Origin: Fischerella sp. PCC 9431
GTDB lineage: Bacteria > Cyanobacteriota > Cyanobacteriia > Cyanobacteriales > Nostocaceae
NCBI RefSeq assembly: GCF_000447295.1
Contig: NZ_KE650771.1
Span: 2,498,469-2,562,468 of the forward strand
Reading direction: 5' to 3'
Length of the DNA stretch: 64,000 nucleotides
Each line of letters starts with the position of its first letter. The stretch's first letter is position 1. Position numbers and translations under genes: made by a program. The notes under the pieces were generated by a model, which saw only the letters and a program-made list of their open reading frames with translations, was not told the DNA's origin and did not search any database. Shown here piece after piece: positions 18,051 through 26,996 of the stretch.

Positions 18051-19682
18051 ATGCTTAAAGTCCTTCCCAAACAAAGTGCATCCATGTATACTCGCGATGG
18101 AGTCCGTCTGGATGGTGATATTTATCGCCCAGATGCTGAAGGGACATTTCCTGTATTATTGATGCGCCAACCTTATGGTAGAGCGATCGCGTCTACTGTT
18201 GTCTATGCTCATCCGACTTGGTACGCTAGCCAAGGTTACATTGTCGTAATTCAAGATGTCCGGGGACGTGGGACATCAGCAGGTAAATTCAAATTATTTG
18301 CCCACGAAATTGCTGATGGTGAAGATGCGGTAAACTGGGCAGCAAGTTTACCTGGTAGTAATGGTGCTGTCGGGATGTATGGTTTCTCTTATCAAGGGAT
18401 GACTCAACTATACGCTGCTGCTGCTAAACCACCAGCCCTCAAAACTATTTGTCCAGCAATGATAGGTTATGATTTATATACAGATTGGGCTTATGAAGGT
18501 GGCGCATTCTGTTTACACACCAATCTCGCTTGGGCGATCCAATTAGCAACAGAAACCGCCCGTTTGCAAGGAGATAAACAAGCTTACCAAAGTTTGTTGA
18601 GTGCATCTCACAATTTACCTTTGTACGATTCCATTCCTAAACGTCCAGAAGTTCTCAAAAATTTTGCCTCAGATTCGTTTTATCACGAATGGGTAGAACA
18701 TTCCCAACCAGATACCTACTGGGAAAATCTTTCGCCCAAAACCCATTTGAAAAATGTTGATTTGCCCATGTTTCACATCGGCGGATGGTTTGATACATAT
18801 TTGCGTGGTACTTTGAATCTATATAAAGATATGACAACGCGGAGTCAGTACCGCCAACAGCTTTTAGTAGGGCCGTGGACACATTTACCTTGGAGTCGCA
18901 AAGTTGGGGAAATAGACTTTGGTATTAATGCTATTAGCCCTGTAGACCGGATGCAAATATGTTGGTTTGACCAATTTCTCAAAGGCGTAAACACTGGTTT
19001 AAATGAGCAACTACCTGTGTGGATGTTTGAAATCGGCAGTAACACTTGGCAAGGTTTCCCCAGTCTTCCAGAATTTGAACATAAAACTTACTTTTTGTCA
19101 AGTTACGGCATTGCTAATATTCGCGAGGATGAAGGAATTCTCAGCACAACTTGCCCCGAATCTGGTGTAGATGACGTCCTAGTTCATGACCCCTGGCGAC
19201 CAGTCCCTGCTTTGGGTGGTCATGCGGCTATACCTGCGGGTATTTTTGAGCGATCGCATATTGATTGTCGCTCAGATGTTTTAACTTACACCAGCGAACC
19301 GCTTGATTTCGACTTGCATTTAGCCGGTGATGTAGTCGTCGCTATTTCCTGTAGTGCAGATAAACCCAGCTTTGATTTATCGGCGGTACTCTCAGAAATT
19401 TATCCTGACGGAAAAGTATATAACTTGACCCAAGGTTATTTACGCTGTCAAGATGGTATAAATCGCATCACCAGAAAAATTCAATTGCAAACTATCTGTG
19501 CGCGAATTGCCAAAGGTAATGCCTTGCGATTAAGCTTAAGTGCAGCTTGTTTTCCAGCCTACGCAATTAATCCTGGTAATAATTCCATCGTCGGTATGGA
19601 AGCAGAAATTATCACATTAACAATTAGTTCTGGTGGTGATTCCCTTTCCCAAGTATTATTACCTGTAGTTGCTGTATCTTAA
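18051..19682 (+). CDS. CocE/NonD-family hydrolase (543 aa)
   Basis: Alpha/beta-hydrolase of the X-Pro dipeptidyl-peptidase S15 / cocaine-esterase family. The N-terminus has TRDGVRLDGDIYRP and the oxyanion region LLMRQPYGR. The nucleophile elbow GFSYQGM is in the GxSxxG form, and the helical lid follows. The acid and base are probably in HIGGWFDTY and GPWTHLPW, both hallmarks of the family. The C-terminal jelly-roll domain starts about residue 330. The natural substrate (ester, amide or peptide) cannot be told. A poor upstream signal leaves the start at 18051 as the first ATG before conserved sequence; homology begins near LPKQSASMYTRDG. Confidence 0.88.
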   Translation: MLKVLPKQSASMYTRDGVRLDGDIYRPDAEGTFPVLLMRQPYGRAIASTVVYAHPTWYASQGYIVVIQDVRGRGTSAGKFKLFAHEIADGEDAVNWAASLPGSNGAVGMYGFSYQGMTQLYAAAAKPPALKTICPAMIGYDLYTDWAYEGGAFCLHTNLAWAIQLATETARLQGDKQAYQSLLSASHNLPLYDSIPKRPEVLKNFASDSFYHEWVEHSQPDTYWENLSPKTHLKNVDLPMFHIGGWFDTYLRGTLNLYKDMTTRSQYRQQLLVGPWTHLPWSRKVGEIDFGINAISPVDRMQICWFDQFLKGVNTGLNEQLPVWMFEIGSNTWQGFPSLPEFEHKTYFLSSYGIANIREDEGILSTTCPESGVDDVLVHDPWRPVPALGGHAAIPAGIFERSHIDCRSDVLTYTSEPLDFDLHLAGDVVVAISCSADKPSFDLSAVLSEIYPDGKVYNLTQGYLRCQDGINRITRKIQLQTICARIAKGNALRLSLSAACFPAYAINPGNNSIVGMEAEIITLTISSGGDSLSQVLLPVVAVS

Positions 19683-19705
19683 TTTGTTAAAAAGCTATAT
19701 TCTCT

Positions 19706-19806
19706 CTTTGTGTCTTGGTGTCTTGGTGAGACCAGCCCCCGGCTTGTAGCACGTGGCGTCCAAGACGGCAAGTGGACTCACAAAGACACTAAGACACCAA
19801 GATCAT
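19706..19806. repeat. Fold-back intergenic repeat (TGTCTTGGTG arms)
   Basis: The left arm TGTGTCTTGGTGTCTTGG and TGAG face CTCA and the complementary AAGACACTAAGACACCAAG, around a unique centre near 19735-19775. Same fold-back style as other spacers here; no coding potential. Confidence 0.65.
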
Positions 19807-19903
19807 AACTGTAGAAAATAGCTATAATTCTTGAGAGTAGCAATCATTATGATCAATACATAGTGGTAGTTAAAAAATAACAGCCTAGCAATTCTTGACG
19901 GAT

Positions 19904-20965
19904 ATGAAAAAAGTCGTAGTAGGACTTTCGGGCGGTGTTGATAGTTCTACCGCCGCCGCCATTTTACATAATCAGGGCTATGAAGTAATTGGTCTGACCC
20001 TTTGGCTGATGAAAGGAAAGGGTCAATGTTGCTCTGAAGGTATGGTAGATGCGGCTTCTATCTGTGAACAGCTGGGTGTTCCCCATCACGTTGTTGATAT
20101 TCGCGATGTTTTTCAGACAAATATTGTCGATTATTTAGTAACTGGATACAGTAACGGTATTACGCCTTTACCTTGTTCGCAGTGCAATAAAACAGTAAAA
20201 TTCGGTCCGATGTTACAGTATGCTCGCGAAACCTTGGGATGCGATCGCATTGCTACGGGTCATTATGCGCGGATTAATTATAACGAAGCTACTGGGCGTT
20301 ACGAACTTTTACGAGCAATTGATCGCAATAAAGACCAGACTTATTTTCTCTATGATTTGTCGCAAGATTTACTTAAAGGGTCAGTATTTCCTCTAGGAGA
20401 AATGCAAAAAAGCGAAACTCGCCGCATTGCTAGTGAATACAATCTCAAAACCGCCGACAAGCCGGAAAGTCAGGATCTATGTTTAGTAGAAGCCAATGGT
20501 TCAATGCGCGCATTCTTAGATAAGTATCTTGCACCCAAACAAGGCGAAATCGTTGATATGGATGGTAAGGTACTAGGTCAGCATGATGGTGTTCATCATT
20601 ACACAATTGGACAACGTAAGGGCTTGGGAATTGCAGCTGCGGAACCGTTGTATGTTATTGCCTTGGATGCAGTGAATAATAAAGTAATAGTAGGCGATCG
20701 CACTCTTGCAACTCAGCCAGAATGCACTGTCAATCGGGTAAATTGGGTTTCCATTGCTGAACCTGCAAGTCCTATTCGTGCGGAAGTCCAAGTCCGCTAT
20801 CGTTCTCACCCTGTACCAGTGACAGTAATTCCCTTGGAAAACTCCCGTGTACGCATCGTCTTCGATGAACCCCAGTTCAGCATCACACCTGGACAAGCAG
20901 CAGTTTGGTACGAAGGAGAAAAAGTTTTAGGTGGGGGAATAATTGAACAGTTTAGCGACTCCTAA
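19904..20965 (+). CDS. mnmA: tRNA-specific 2-thiouridylase MnmA (353 aa)
   Basis: Adds sulfur to position 2 of U34 in tRNA-Lys, -Glu and -Gln. The PP-loop SGGVDSS is at the N-terminus. The catalytic Cys lies in [11 protein letters not shown], and the second one in LCLVEANG. Further family marks are [23 protein letters not shown] and the C-terminal barrel ([18 protein letters not shown]). Length is normal. The first ATG at 19904 gives [11 protein letters not shown]; a TTG three codons earlier also exists but the ATG matches the family. Housekeeping gene standing alone between spacers. Confidence 0.97.
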   Translation: MKKVVVGLSGGVDSSTAAAILHNQGYEVIGLTLWLMKGKGQCCSEGMVDAASICEQLGVPHHVVDIRDVFQTNIVDYLVTGYSNGITPLPCSQCNKTVKFGPMLQYARETLGCDRIATGHYARINYNEATGRYELLRAIDRNKDQTYFLYDLSQDLLKGSVFPLGEMQKSETRRIASEYNLKTADKPESQDLCLVEANGSMRAFLDKYLAPKQGEIVDMDGKVLGQHDGVHHYTIGQRKGLGIAAAEPLYVIALDAVNNKVIVGDRTLATQPECTVNRVNWVSIAEPASPIRAEVQVRYRSHPVPVTVIPLENSRVRIVFDEPQFSITPGQAAVWYEGEKVLGGGIIEQFSDS

Positions 20966-21096
20966 GTTTGTAATTTTGCAGTAAATTGTGTAGGGTGTGT
21001 TGTCGCGTAGCGCAACGCACCATTCCGAATTTTCGATACGTAATGAAAATTTAACTCCTCCTACACCCCCACACCCTTATATCCCTACACCCATTT

Positions 21097-23502
21097 TCAA
21101 GACAGAGGTACTTCATACCTAGTCAACGGAAAAGGTTCTAGCAACTCACCTTTGTGTAAACTTTCCAATCGCCACCAGATAGTTTGCACAGCTATCTGTT
21201 TACCGTCAACTACCTCAAAAGTGATTTCACCGATATTATTTACTCCCACAACTGCTTTCCCCGCACCCCATTTACCCAAATAATCACGGTGATTTTTAGC
21301 CATAGCTAAATATTTTTCTAAAGCTTGCTTGCGGTCTTGTCCTGGTAGGGGAGCTGTTATAGGTTGGGGTTGGACTAAATTAGCATCTTCCGGTTCATGT
21401 ACTTTTTCATCTTTACCTAAAACAAAATTAATTTGATAACGCCATTCTGGTTGTTTGATAACTTGTAATTCTTTATGCAAACCGCGTTCTTTAACTAAAT
21501 CTATTGTGGCAGGATTAGTTTTAACAGTCCAAGGAATGCATTGTGGTACGTGATCAACATAAACATGCATCACACCAATTTCTAATTCTTGTTCATCTTG
21601 ATTTTCCCATCCTAAAATTTCTGCTTTGGGTAAATAGTTGATTTTTTCAATGGGAAGAAAACCTTTTTTGTGTAATGAACGACTTCCACCTGTACCACTA
21701 ACTTCATTCTTGAAAGAACTACTCGTAAATTGAATAGCAAGCAGTTCAGTTTCGATATTTTCTAAATGTTCAAAGGGACGAATGGCTGTATATTGCAAAC
21801 AAGATGTAAAACTATAGTGGACATCACCTGATAAGATAATTACACGACTTTGTTTTGCTGGTAATGCTCGTAATGCTAAACGAGTTAGCAATCTTTCAAA
21901 TGCTGTTTTTTCTAAACCCCAAGCTTCGGGGTCAAAACCCCAAGCTGCACTCCCAAATTTTTCTGCGAAAGCTTTAGCTGTTTTTTGAATTGTTTCTAAA
22001 AAAGGTACACCAACTACAGGTCCTGGTGAGATGACAAATGTCACTTTCGCACTATGGGGATGAGCTATTTTTGTAATTTGCTGATCACAAGCTTCTTGAC
22101 TCAAAAGTCCTGGAAAATCAAAATCTTTGCCTGGAAATGTTCGCCAAGTACGAGTATCAAGTACTATGACTTCATATTCTGGAGCTGTGACGATGTAATG
22201 CCATTTTACAGAATCATCTGTGTGGGGTATTTGTCTGGGGTGATGATTTCTAATATCTGCAAGAGATGGTAAACCAATTCGCCGAGTAATTTCCTGTTCA
22301 TATTTTGGATTTTGTCCCTGGAAAGCAAACCAGCCAACAGCAGCTTTGAGTAATGCTTCTCCTGGTTTACCATCAATAAATTCATCTGGTGTATTTCCCC
22401 AAGCTTGACAAATTGCGTATGCGAGTAAACCATTTTGGAGAATACGTCTACCCAAGGGTTTACTCAGGACGCGATCGCACCACGCCATGTTTAAATACCA
22501 ATCATCGGTAATTTCATGATCGTCAAAGATCATATAGGTGGGAATATTAGCTAAGGCGCGTCTAACTTGTTTGAGTGTTGTCTGAAAGTTTTTTAAATCC
22601 TCAAGTTCTTCTACAAATAAATCTTCACTACTCGTAAGTGGAGGTAAATTTCGATTCACATCAACAAATGTCGGTAAATCTTCAGGTTTGGGCCATAACA
22701 CATCACACCAAGCGAATAAATACATAGTACAAAAATCGCTGAATGTGAATAAATGACTTTTGGCAATATTAGCAATTTTATTGAGTTTAGTAATACTTGC
22801 TGTGAAACCAGCAGTATAGGTTGCTAAATTATTGCGTTGACCAGCCTGTAATTCTTGAGTATCTGTAACATCTGGTAATTTTTCTGACCATCCTAATAAT
22901 GTTTCGCCTGCATCTATTAACATGAAAAGTAAGACATCAGCGACATCATCTGCATAAATTTGGTCGCCTGTCAAAAAAAGTTGGTGTGGTCTTTTTTGCG
23001 GATCTTGTACTAATGCTTCTTGAATCATCTTGTCTAAAGCTGTGAATGCATCCAAGCTTTCACCATGTGGTTTCCGACAAGAACCATGAACAAGACGTAA
23101 ATCTTTTAAGTCATGGGGTACAAGTGCAAAACTAGGCAAATCGTAGGGAGGATAAATAATTTCTGTAATTGATCCTTCTGTATTTAAGATACCTGGATGG
23201 CTGAGGTTTTCTTCGTTGCCAAATTCTAAATCATAGAGATAATGTTCACCATATTGCAGTATATTTTCATTTGCTCTAGCTGTAACAGCAACTACATATA
23301 AATTCTGACCTAATTTAATAGTTACTCTACTACCTGTTAGTAATATATTTTTATTTGTATCCAATATTTTGAGAGTAACAATGCGGCTTTCTTTTAAAGC
23401 TACCCACACAGTTACAGAATTTGGTGTAGTATGTCGCAAAATTGGGCCTGTGAGAACGAGTGGTAATTGCAAAATTCTTTCTCTTAATGGTGTCCATGCC
23501 AT
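21097..23502 (-). CDS. PhoD-like metallophosphatase domain protein (801 aa)
   Basis: Resembles alkaline phosphatase PhoD-type enzymes (calcineurin-like metal centre). An N-terminal beta domain (GPILRHTTPNSVTVWVAL) is followed by metal-binding motifs GSCRKPHGE, LTGDQIYADDV, DDHEITDDW and LSGDVHYSF. It is much longer than typical PhoD (about 500-550 aa), with a C-terminal extension of about 200 residues. No signal peptide or Tat motif is visible at the N-terminus (MAWTPLRERILQLP), so a cytoplasmic location is likely. The substrate is unknown. Convergent with mnmA. Confidence 0.85.
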   Translation of the reverse strand: MAWTPLRERILQLPLVLTGPILRHTTPNSVTVWVALKESRIVTLKILDTNKNILLTGSRVTIKLGQNLYVVAVTARANENILQYGEHYLYDLEFGNEENLSHPGILNTEGSITEIIYPPYDLPSFALVPHDLKDLRLVHGSCRKPHGESLDAFTALDKMIQEALVQDPQKRPHQLFLTGDQIYADDVADVLLFMLIDAGETLLGWSEKLPDVTDTQELQAGQRNNLATYTAGFTASITKLNKIANIAKSHLFTFSDFCTMYLFAWCDVLWPKPEDLPTFVDVNRNLPPLTSSEDLFVEELEDLKNFQTTLKQVRRALANIPTYMIFDDHEITDDWYLNMAWCDRVLSKPLGRRILQNGLLAYAICQAWGNTPDEFIDGKPGEALLKAAVGWFAFQGQNPKYEQEITRRIGLPSLADIRNHHPRQIPHTDDSVKWHYIVTAPEYEVIVLDTRTWRTFPGKDFDFPGLLSQEACDQQITKIAHPHSAKVTFVISPGPVVGVPFLETIQKTAKAFAEKFGSAAWGFDPEAWGLEKTAFERLLTRLALRALPAKQSRVIILSGDVHYSFTSCLQYTAIRPFEHLENIETELLAIQFTSSSFKNEVSGTGGSRSLHKKGFLPIEKINYLPKAEILGWENQDEQELEIGVMHVYVDHVPQCIPWTVKTNPATIDLVKERGLHKELQVIKQPEWRYQINFVLGKDEKVHEPEDANLVQPQPITAPLPGQDRKQALEKYLAMAKNHRDYLGKWGAGKAVVGVNNIGEITFEVVDGKQIAVQTIWWRLESLHKGELLEPFPLTRYEVPLS

Positions 23503-23621
23503 GTAATTTGTACCATTAATTATACGATTTGTATTTAGTAGGGAAATATGTTTATCTTTATAAAATATTTTTTGGCAAAGAGTATCAATATTATCAAAAT
23601 TTTTTAAATTTTAGTTTTTGC

Positions 23622-24953
23622 CTATTTTATCTTCTCCTGACTACTTCTAAGTACACGCAATAAGACTTGAGGATGATAAAAAAGTAGAGGTGATTTGAGT
23701 GAATGACTGACCTCTACAAATAGAGTACGTATATCAGGATCTACATTGCTAATTTTAAGTAGCTGTTGATTATATTTAGCCAAGAGTTTGTTAATCGTAT
23801 TTGGTTCCTTTCTACCTGCTGTTGTGGGAAAACGAGAATCTTGTCCTGTTGCTAGCATCCAATGCAAGGAATTATTTTTTGCTAAGTTCTTCTGGAAGCG
23901 AGAAGTTACAAGTTGATTACTGTTTAGCCAATCTTTAAGAACCATTGCTGATAAAGCACTGACTGTCATTCCTTGACCGTATACTGGACACAAGGCACAA
24001 ACTGCATCACCCAATGCTACAAAACCTGTAGGCATTTGAATTTTCTCATAATGACGCAACCGATTTGTAGTTGCGCGGTGGGCATAAATAGGCGATACTG
24101 GTTCTGCATCCTTGATACTTTCATAAAAGCAGGAACTGGAAAGGGTGCGGGCAAATGCTAAAAAGCCTTGATCATCTAATGGTGGAAAGTCACGCCCATA
24201 ACCTCCAAGAGTAGCGATTAATTCTCCACCTTCAATTTGAGCCAAATATCCTAATCGGGTATTTTGCGGAGGTTCCTGGGAAATCAGCATGACTTTCCAG
24301 TTTGCTGCAAAACCTTGTGGTTGTTTGTAACGCCTAGTAGCATATCCTAAAAACGGATTGACAATAGTTTCTGGTGGTGTCAATCCAAAATCTTCTAACC
24401 ACTGGGGTGCATGAGAACCACGTCCACTTGCATCCACTACTAAACTAGCTGATAACTCTTGTGTACCATCACCTGTGAGAGATTGCAGCTTGACTCCTGT
24501 CACTTGGGTTTTATGAGAATTTGTGAGTAGGGCGATCGCTCGATGTTGTTCAATGAACTTAATCTGAGAAAACTCTGTCAATCTTTTGCGGATTACCCAT
24601 TCCAGCAAAGGACGAGAACAAGTAAAAGAGATGATGTCAGAAGGTGCAAAATTATTATTACTCCATTGACCCTGGGAAAAGAAATAAAATTCTCGCAACC
24701 AATCAATTGTTAGCGCACCAGCTGCACTTAATTGTGAACCAATACCGGGAAATAGTTGCTCTAAAATTCTGTATCCTTGTACTAATAAAACATGAGGTTG
24801 TACAGATTGGGGAACACCTTTACGAATCTGAGGTTGCAAAGGTAACTGATCTCTTTCTACGATTGTGACTGAATCAGAATATTCTGCAAGTACACGTGCT
24901 GCTAGCAAACCCGCAATACTACCACCAATAACAACTGTTTTGTCTAACTTCAT
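23622..24953 (-). CDS. FAD-dependent oxidoreductase, polyprenyl hydroxylase/halogenase-like (about 443 aa)
   Basis: Class A flavin monooxygenase-like fold. The Rossmann motif VVIGGSIAGLLAARVL plus the acidic strand end (TIVERDQLP) lie at the start, VVDASGRGSHAPQWL in the middle, and GFVALGDAVCALCPVYGQGM at the second FAD signature. Related proteins in cyanobacteria are annotated as FAD-dependent oxidoreductases without a known substrate. The upstream frame extends to an ATG at 25010, but that would leave only 6 bp to the divergent peroxiredoxin start. The ATG at 24953 (or 24956), directly before KLDKTVVIGG, is more sensible. Confidence 0.8.
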   Translation of the reverse strand: MKLDKTVVIGGSIAGLLAARVLAEYSDSVTIVERDQLPLQPQIRKGVPQSVQPHVLLVQGYRILEQLFPGIGSQLSAAGALTIDWLREFYFFSQGQWSNNNFAPSDIISFTCSRPLLEWVIRKRLTEFSQIKFIEQHRAIALLTNSHKTQVTGVKLQSLTGDGTQELSASLVVDASGRGSHAPQWLEDFGLTPPETIVNPFLGYATRRYKQPQGFAANWKVMLISQEPPQNTRLGYLAQIEGGELIATLGGYGRDFPPLDDQGFLAFARTLSSSCFYESIKDAEPVSPIYAHRATTNRLRHYEKIQMPTGFVALGDAVCALCPVYGQGMTVSALSAMVLKDWLNSNQLVTSRFQKNLAKNNSLHWMLATGQDSRFPTTAGRKEPNTINKLLAKYNQQLLKISNVDPDIRTLFVEVSHSLKSPLLFYHPQVLLRVLRSSQEKIK

Positions 24954-25016
24954 CATAGCGATCGCATCTAATTCAGCAGATGATACTATTATCTCTGCTG
25001 AACTTAACATAAATTA

Positions 25017-25505
25017 ATGACTCCCCTGAAAAATCTTCCCCAAGTTGGAGAAAAAGCACCCGATTTCACTCTTCCTAATCAAGATGGTAATTTAGTTAGT
25101 CTGAATGATTTGCAATCAAACTGGCTAATTTTGTATTTTTATCCCAAAGACGATACACCTGGTTGCACAACTGAAGCCAAAGAATTTACTGATTTATCTC
25201 AAGAATTTAACGCCTTGGGAGCTAAAATCGTTGGCGTTAGTCCTGATACTGAAAAATCTCATGGCAAATTTATTCAAAAACACAATTTGTCAATTCAATT
25301 ATTAAGTGACTCTGAACATCAAGTATGTGAAACTTATGGTGTCTGGCAACTTAAAAAATTCATGGGTAGAGAATACATGGGTGTAGTACGGTCAACTTTT
25401 TTGATCACACCTGATGGGAAATTAGCTTATATTTGGTCAAATGTGAAAGTGAAAAATCACGTTCAGACTGTACTAGTTAAATTGCAAGAATTATTAGGTT
25501 CGTAG
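25017..25505 (+). CDS. Peroxiredoxin of the BCP/PrxQ family (162 aa), atypical cysteines
   Basis: Thiol peroxidase that reduces H2O2 and alkyl peroxides. PKDDTPGCTTEAKEF contains the peroxidatic Cys50. The resolving Cys usually five residues later in BCP is Lys55 here. The only other Cys is Cys104 in SEHQVCETYGVW, so the enzyme may be 1-Cys or use Cys104. The remaining fold is standard (GVSPDTEKSHGKF, VVRSTFLITPDG). The TAG stop lies inside a TTCGTAG palindromic repeat. Divergent from the FAD oxidoreductase with a very short spacer, which suggests shared control in oxidative stress. Confidence 0.92.
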   Translation: MTPLKNLPQVGEKAPDFTLPNQDGNLVSLNDLQSNWLILYFYPKDDTPGCTTEAKEFTDLSQEFNALGAKIVGVSPDTEKSHGKFIQKHNLSIQLLSDSEHQVCETYGVWQLKKFMGREYMGVVRSTFLITPDGKLAYIWSNVKVKNHVQTVLVKLQELLGS

Positions 25506-25546
25506 TAAGCACTTTAGTGCTTATTTTTGAAGAACTAAAGTGCTTA
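25498..25546. repeat. Dispersed GTTCGTAGTAAGNNCTT palindrome after the peroxiredoxin gene
   Basis: TAAGCACTTTAG (25506-25517) pairs exactly with CTAAAGTGCTTA (25535-25546). The first arm alone is also nearly self-complementary (AAGCACT-TT-AGTGCTT, 25507-25522). GTTCGTAG at 25498-25505 contains the peroxiredoxin stop. It may act as a terminator or mRNA-stabilising hairpin. Confidence 0.75.
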
Positions 25547-25626
25547 AAAATACTTACAGCAGATTGCAAGTAAATGAGGCACAAATTTTAAGGACAAAGC
25601 TATATACCAAGAGACTTTCAACCCTG

Positions 25627-26757
25627 TTAAGAGTTTCCTGTTCCCTGTTCACTGCTGTATTTATTCACAATCCAATTACTATCAATTGTAATCCCTCGAC
25701 TTTGCATTGCTTGGATAAATAAATCAGTTGATAGTGCTTCTTCAACAGGCCAAACTCCTGGTTTATTAAGTTTATCTTCTAATAAGAATTGCACAATGCT
25801 ACCTGTGCCACAACCAGCAGAGGTAGCTGTATTTTCATAAGTTAAATTAGAAAGATAAATAGCTGGTTGACCGTTTTTTTGTCCCGTTACTTCTGAACGA
25901 ACTGCCACTCCAATACCAGTAAATTTATCAGTAAAATCGGTCATTGTATGGCTGACATGAGATAAAAACTCTACACCATTGGGGTTTTTTATCCATGATT
26001 TCGGAAAAACATTGGCTGCAATCCAAGTTAAATGATTATAAAAATCGGGGACAGAACCAAATTTAGTAATTACAGTTTTAACGGCAGGAAAAGCATGGGG
26101 TAAAGTAAAAGTCTCTGGCATATCAAACCAGTAAACACCACTGCGTCCGTAGGGAGATGGAAAGTCAACAGCTTCTCTTTCACTATAAGGTTTAACTGTT
26201 TGCCATCTACCATCTATCCACGCTTCAAAAGGATTTTGTAAACCGAGAAATGTGGTTCGCATTACTGTTATACCAGCACCACCAGAACCAGACACTAAAT
26301 AACTCAAATGTATTTTTTCTGGTACATCAAATTGTTCGACATCATGACGTACCATGCTATTAGAAATACCAGGAAAAATGCCAGTATTAACTATCGCTGT
26401 CACACCAGCAGCTATAGCTTCTTCATGATATTGTAAGGCTTTACTAGTAAAAGAACGGTGGTCGCTCACATCTACATAATTCACACCCTGTTCAATACAA
26501 ATTTTCAGCACATTCGCATCTCGAAAATGAAATGGTCCAGCACAGTGAACTACTACGTTAACAGAAGCGATCGCCTGTCGCAATTTCTCCACCTCTGCCA
26601 AGTCCAAAACCATGTATTGCAAAGATGTGTTATCTTCCGTCTGTGCAGGTGTACGTCCAGTGACGATAATTTCTGCTTGTGTGTGAGTAAGTAGATCTTG
26701 GGCAACACTACTACCGATGCGTCCCCTTCCGCCAAGAATTAAAACCCGATCTGTCAT
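25627..26757 (-). CDS. Saccharopine-dehydrogenase-like NADP-binding protein (376 aa)
   Basis: N-terminal Rossmann fold RVLILGGRGRIGSSVAQDLL, followed by VVHCAGPFHFRDANVLKIC and GVNYVDVSDH, as in saccharopine dehydrogenase-like oxidoreductases. The C-terminal half is a catalytic-type domain (GGAGITVMRTTFLGLQNPFEAW, SAGCGTG). Such proteins in cyanobacteria are not lysine enzymes and their substrate is unknown. Starts at the ATG at 26755-26757. No clear partner; the next minus-strand gene upstream, crtO, is separated by a terminator. Confidence 0.82.
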   Translation of the reverse strand: MTDRVLILGGRGRIGSSVAQDLLTHTQAEIIVTGRTPAQTEDNTSLQYMVLDLAEVEKLRQAIASVNVVVHCAGPFHFRDANVLKICIEQGVNYVDVSDHRSFTSKALQYHEEAIAAGVTAIVNTGIFPGISNSMVRHDVEQFDVPEKIHLSYLVSGSGGAGITVMRTTFLGLQNPFEAWIDGRWQTVKPYSEREAVDFPSPYGRSGVYWFDMPETFTLPHAFPAVKTVITKFGSVPDFYNHLTWIAANVFPKSWIKNPNGVEFLSHVSHTMTDFTDKFTGIGVAVRSEVTGQKNGQPAIYLSNLTYENTATSAGCGTGSIVQFLLEDKLNKPGVWPVEEALSTDLFIQAMQSRGITIDSNWIVNKYSSEQGTGNS

Positions 26758-26912
26758 TGCTCCGATATTGGCAACAGCAACTTTATTACATCAATTTTTA
26801 GTTATGATTGTCATCACTAATAAGTATGACATTTATGAATAAGAAGGTAGAATTTTTATGAATTTTGAATATCTGCAATTTAGGCAAAAAAACTGAAGCA
26901 CAAAATAAAACC

Positions 26913-26936
26913 CCCTCAGCTTTTTAAAGCTGAGGG
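26913..26936 (-). terminator. Intrinsic terminator of crtO
   Basis: 11-bp perfect stem CCCTCAGCTTT / AAAGCTGAGGG with a 2-base loop. On the minus strand it is followed by GGTTTTATTTTG. It lies 60 bp past the crtO stop. Confidence 0.8.
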
Positions 26937-26996
26937 AGAATCATATAGCGATCCTTAATAGATAAGGAAAACAAGTTATTTTTGCTTACTTTTCGC

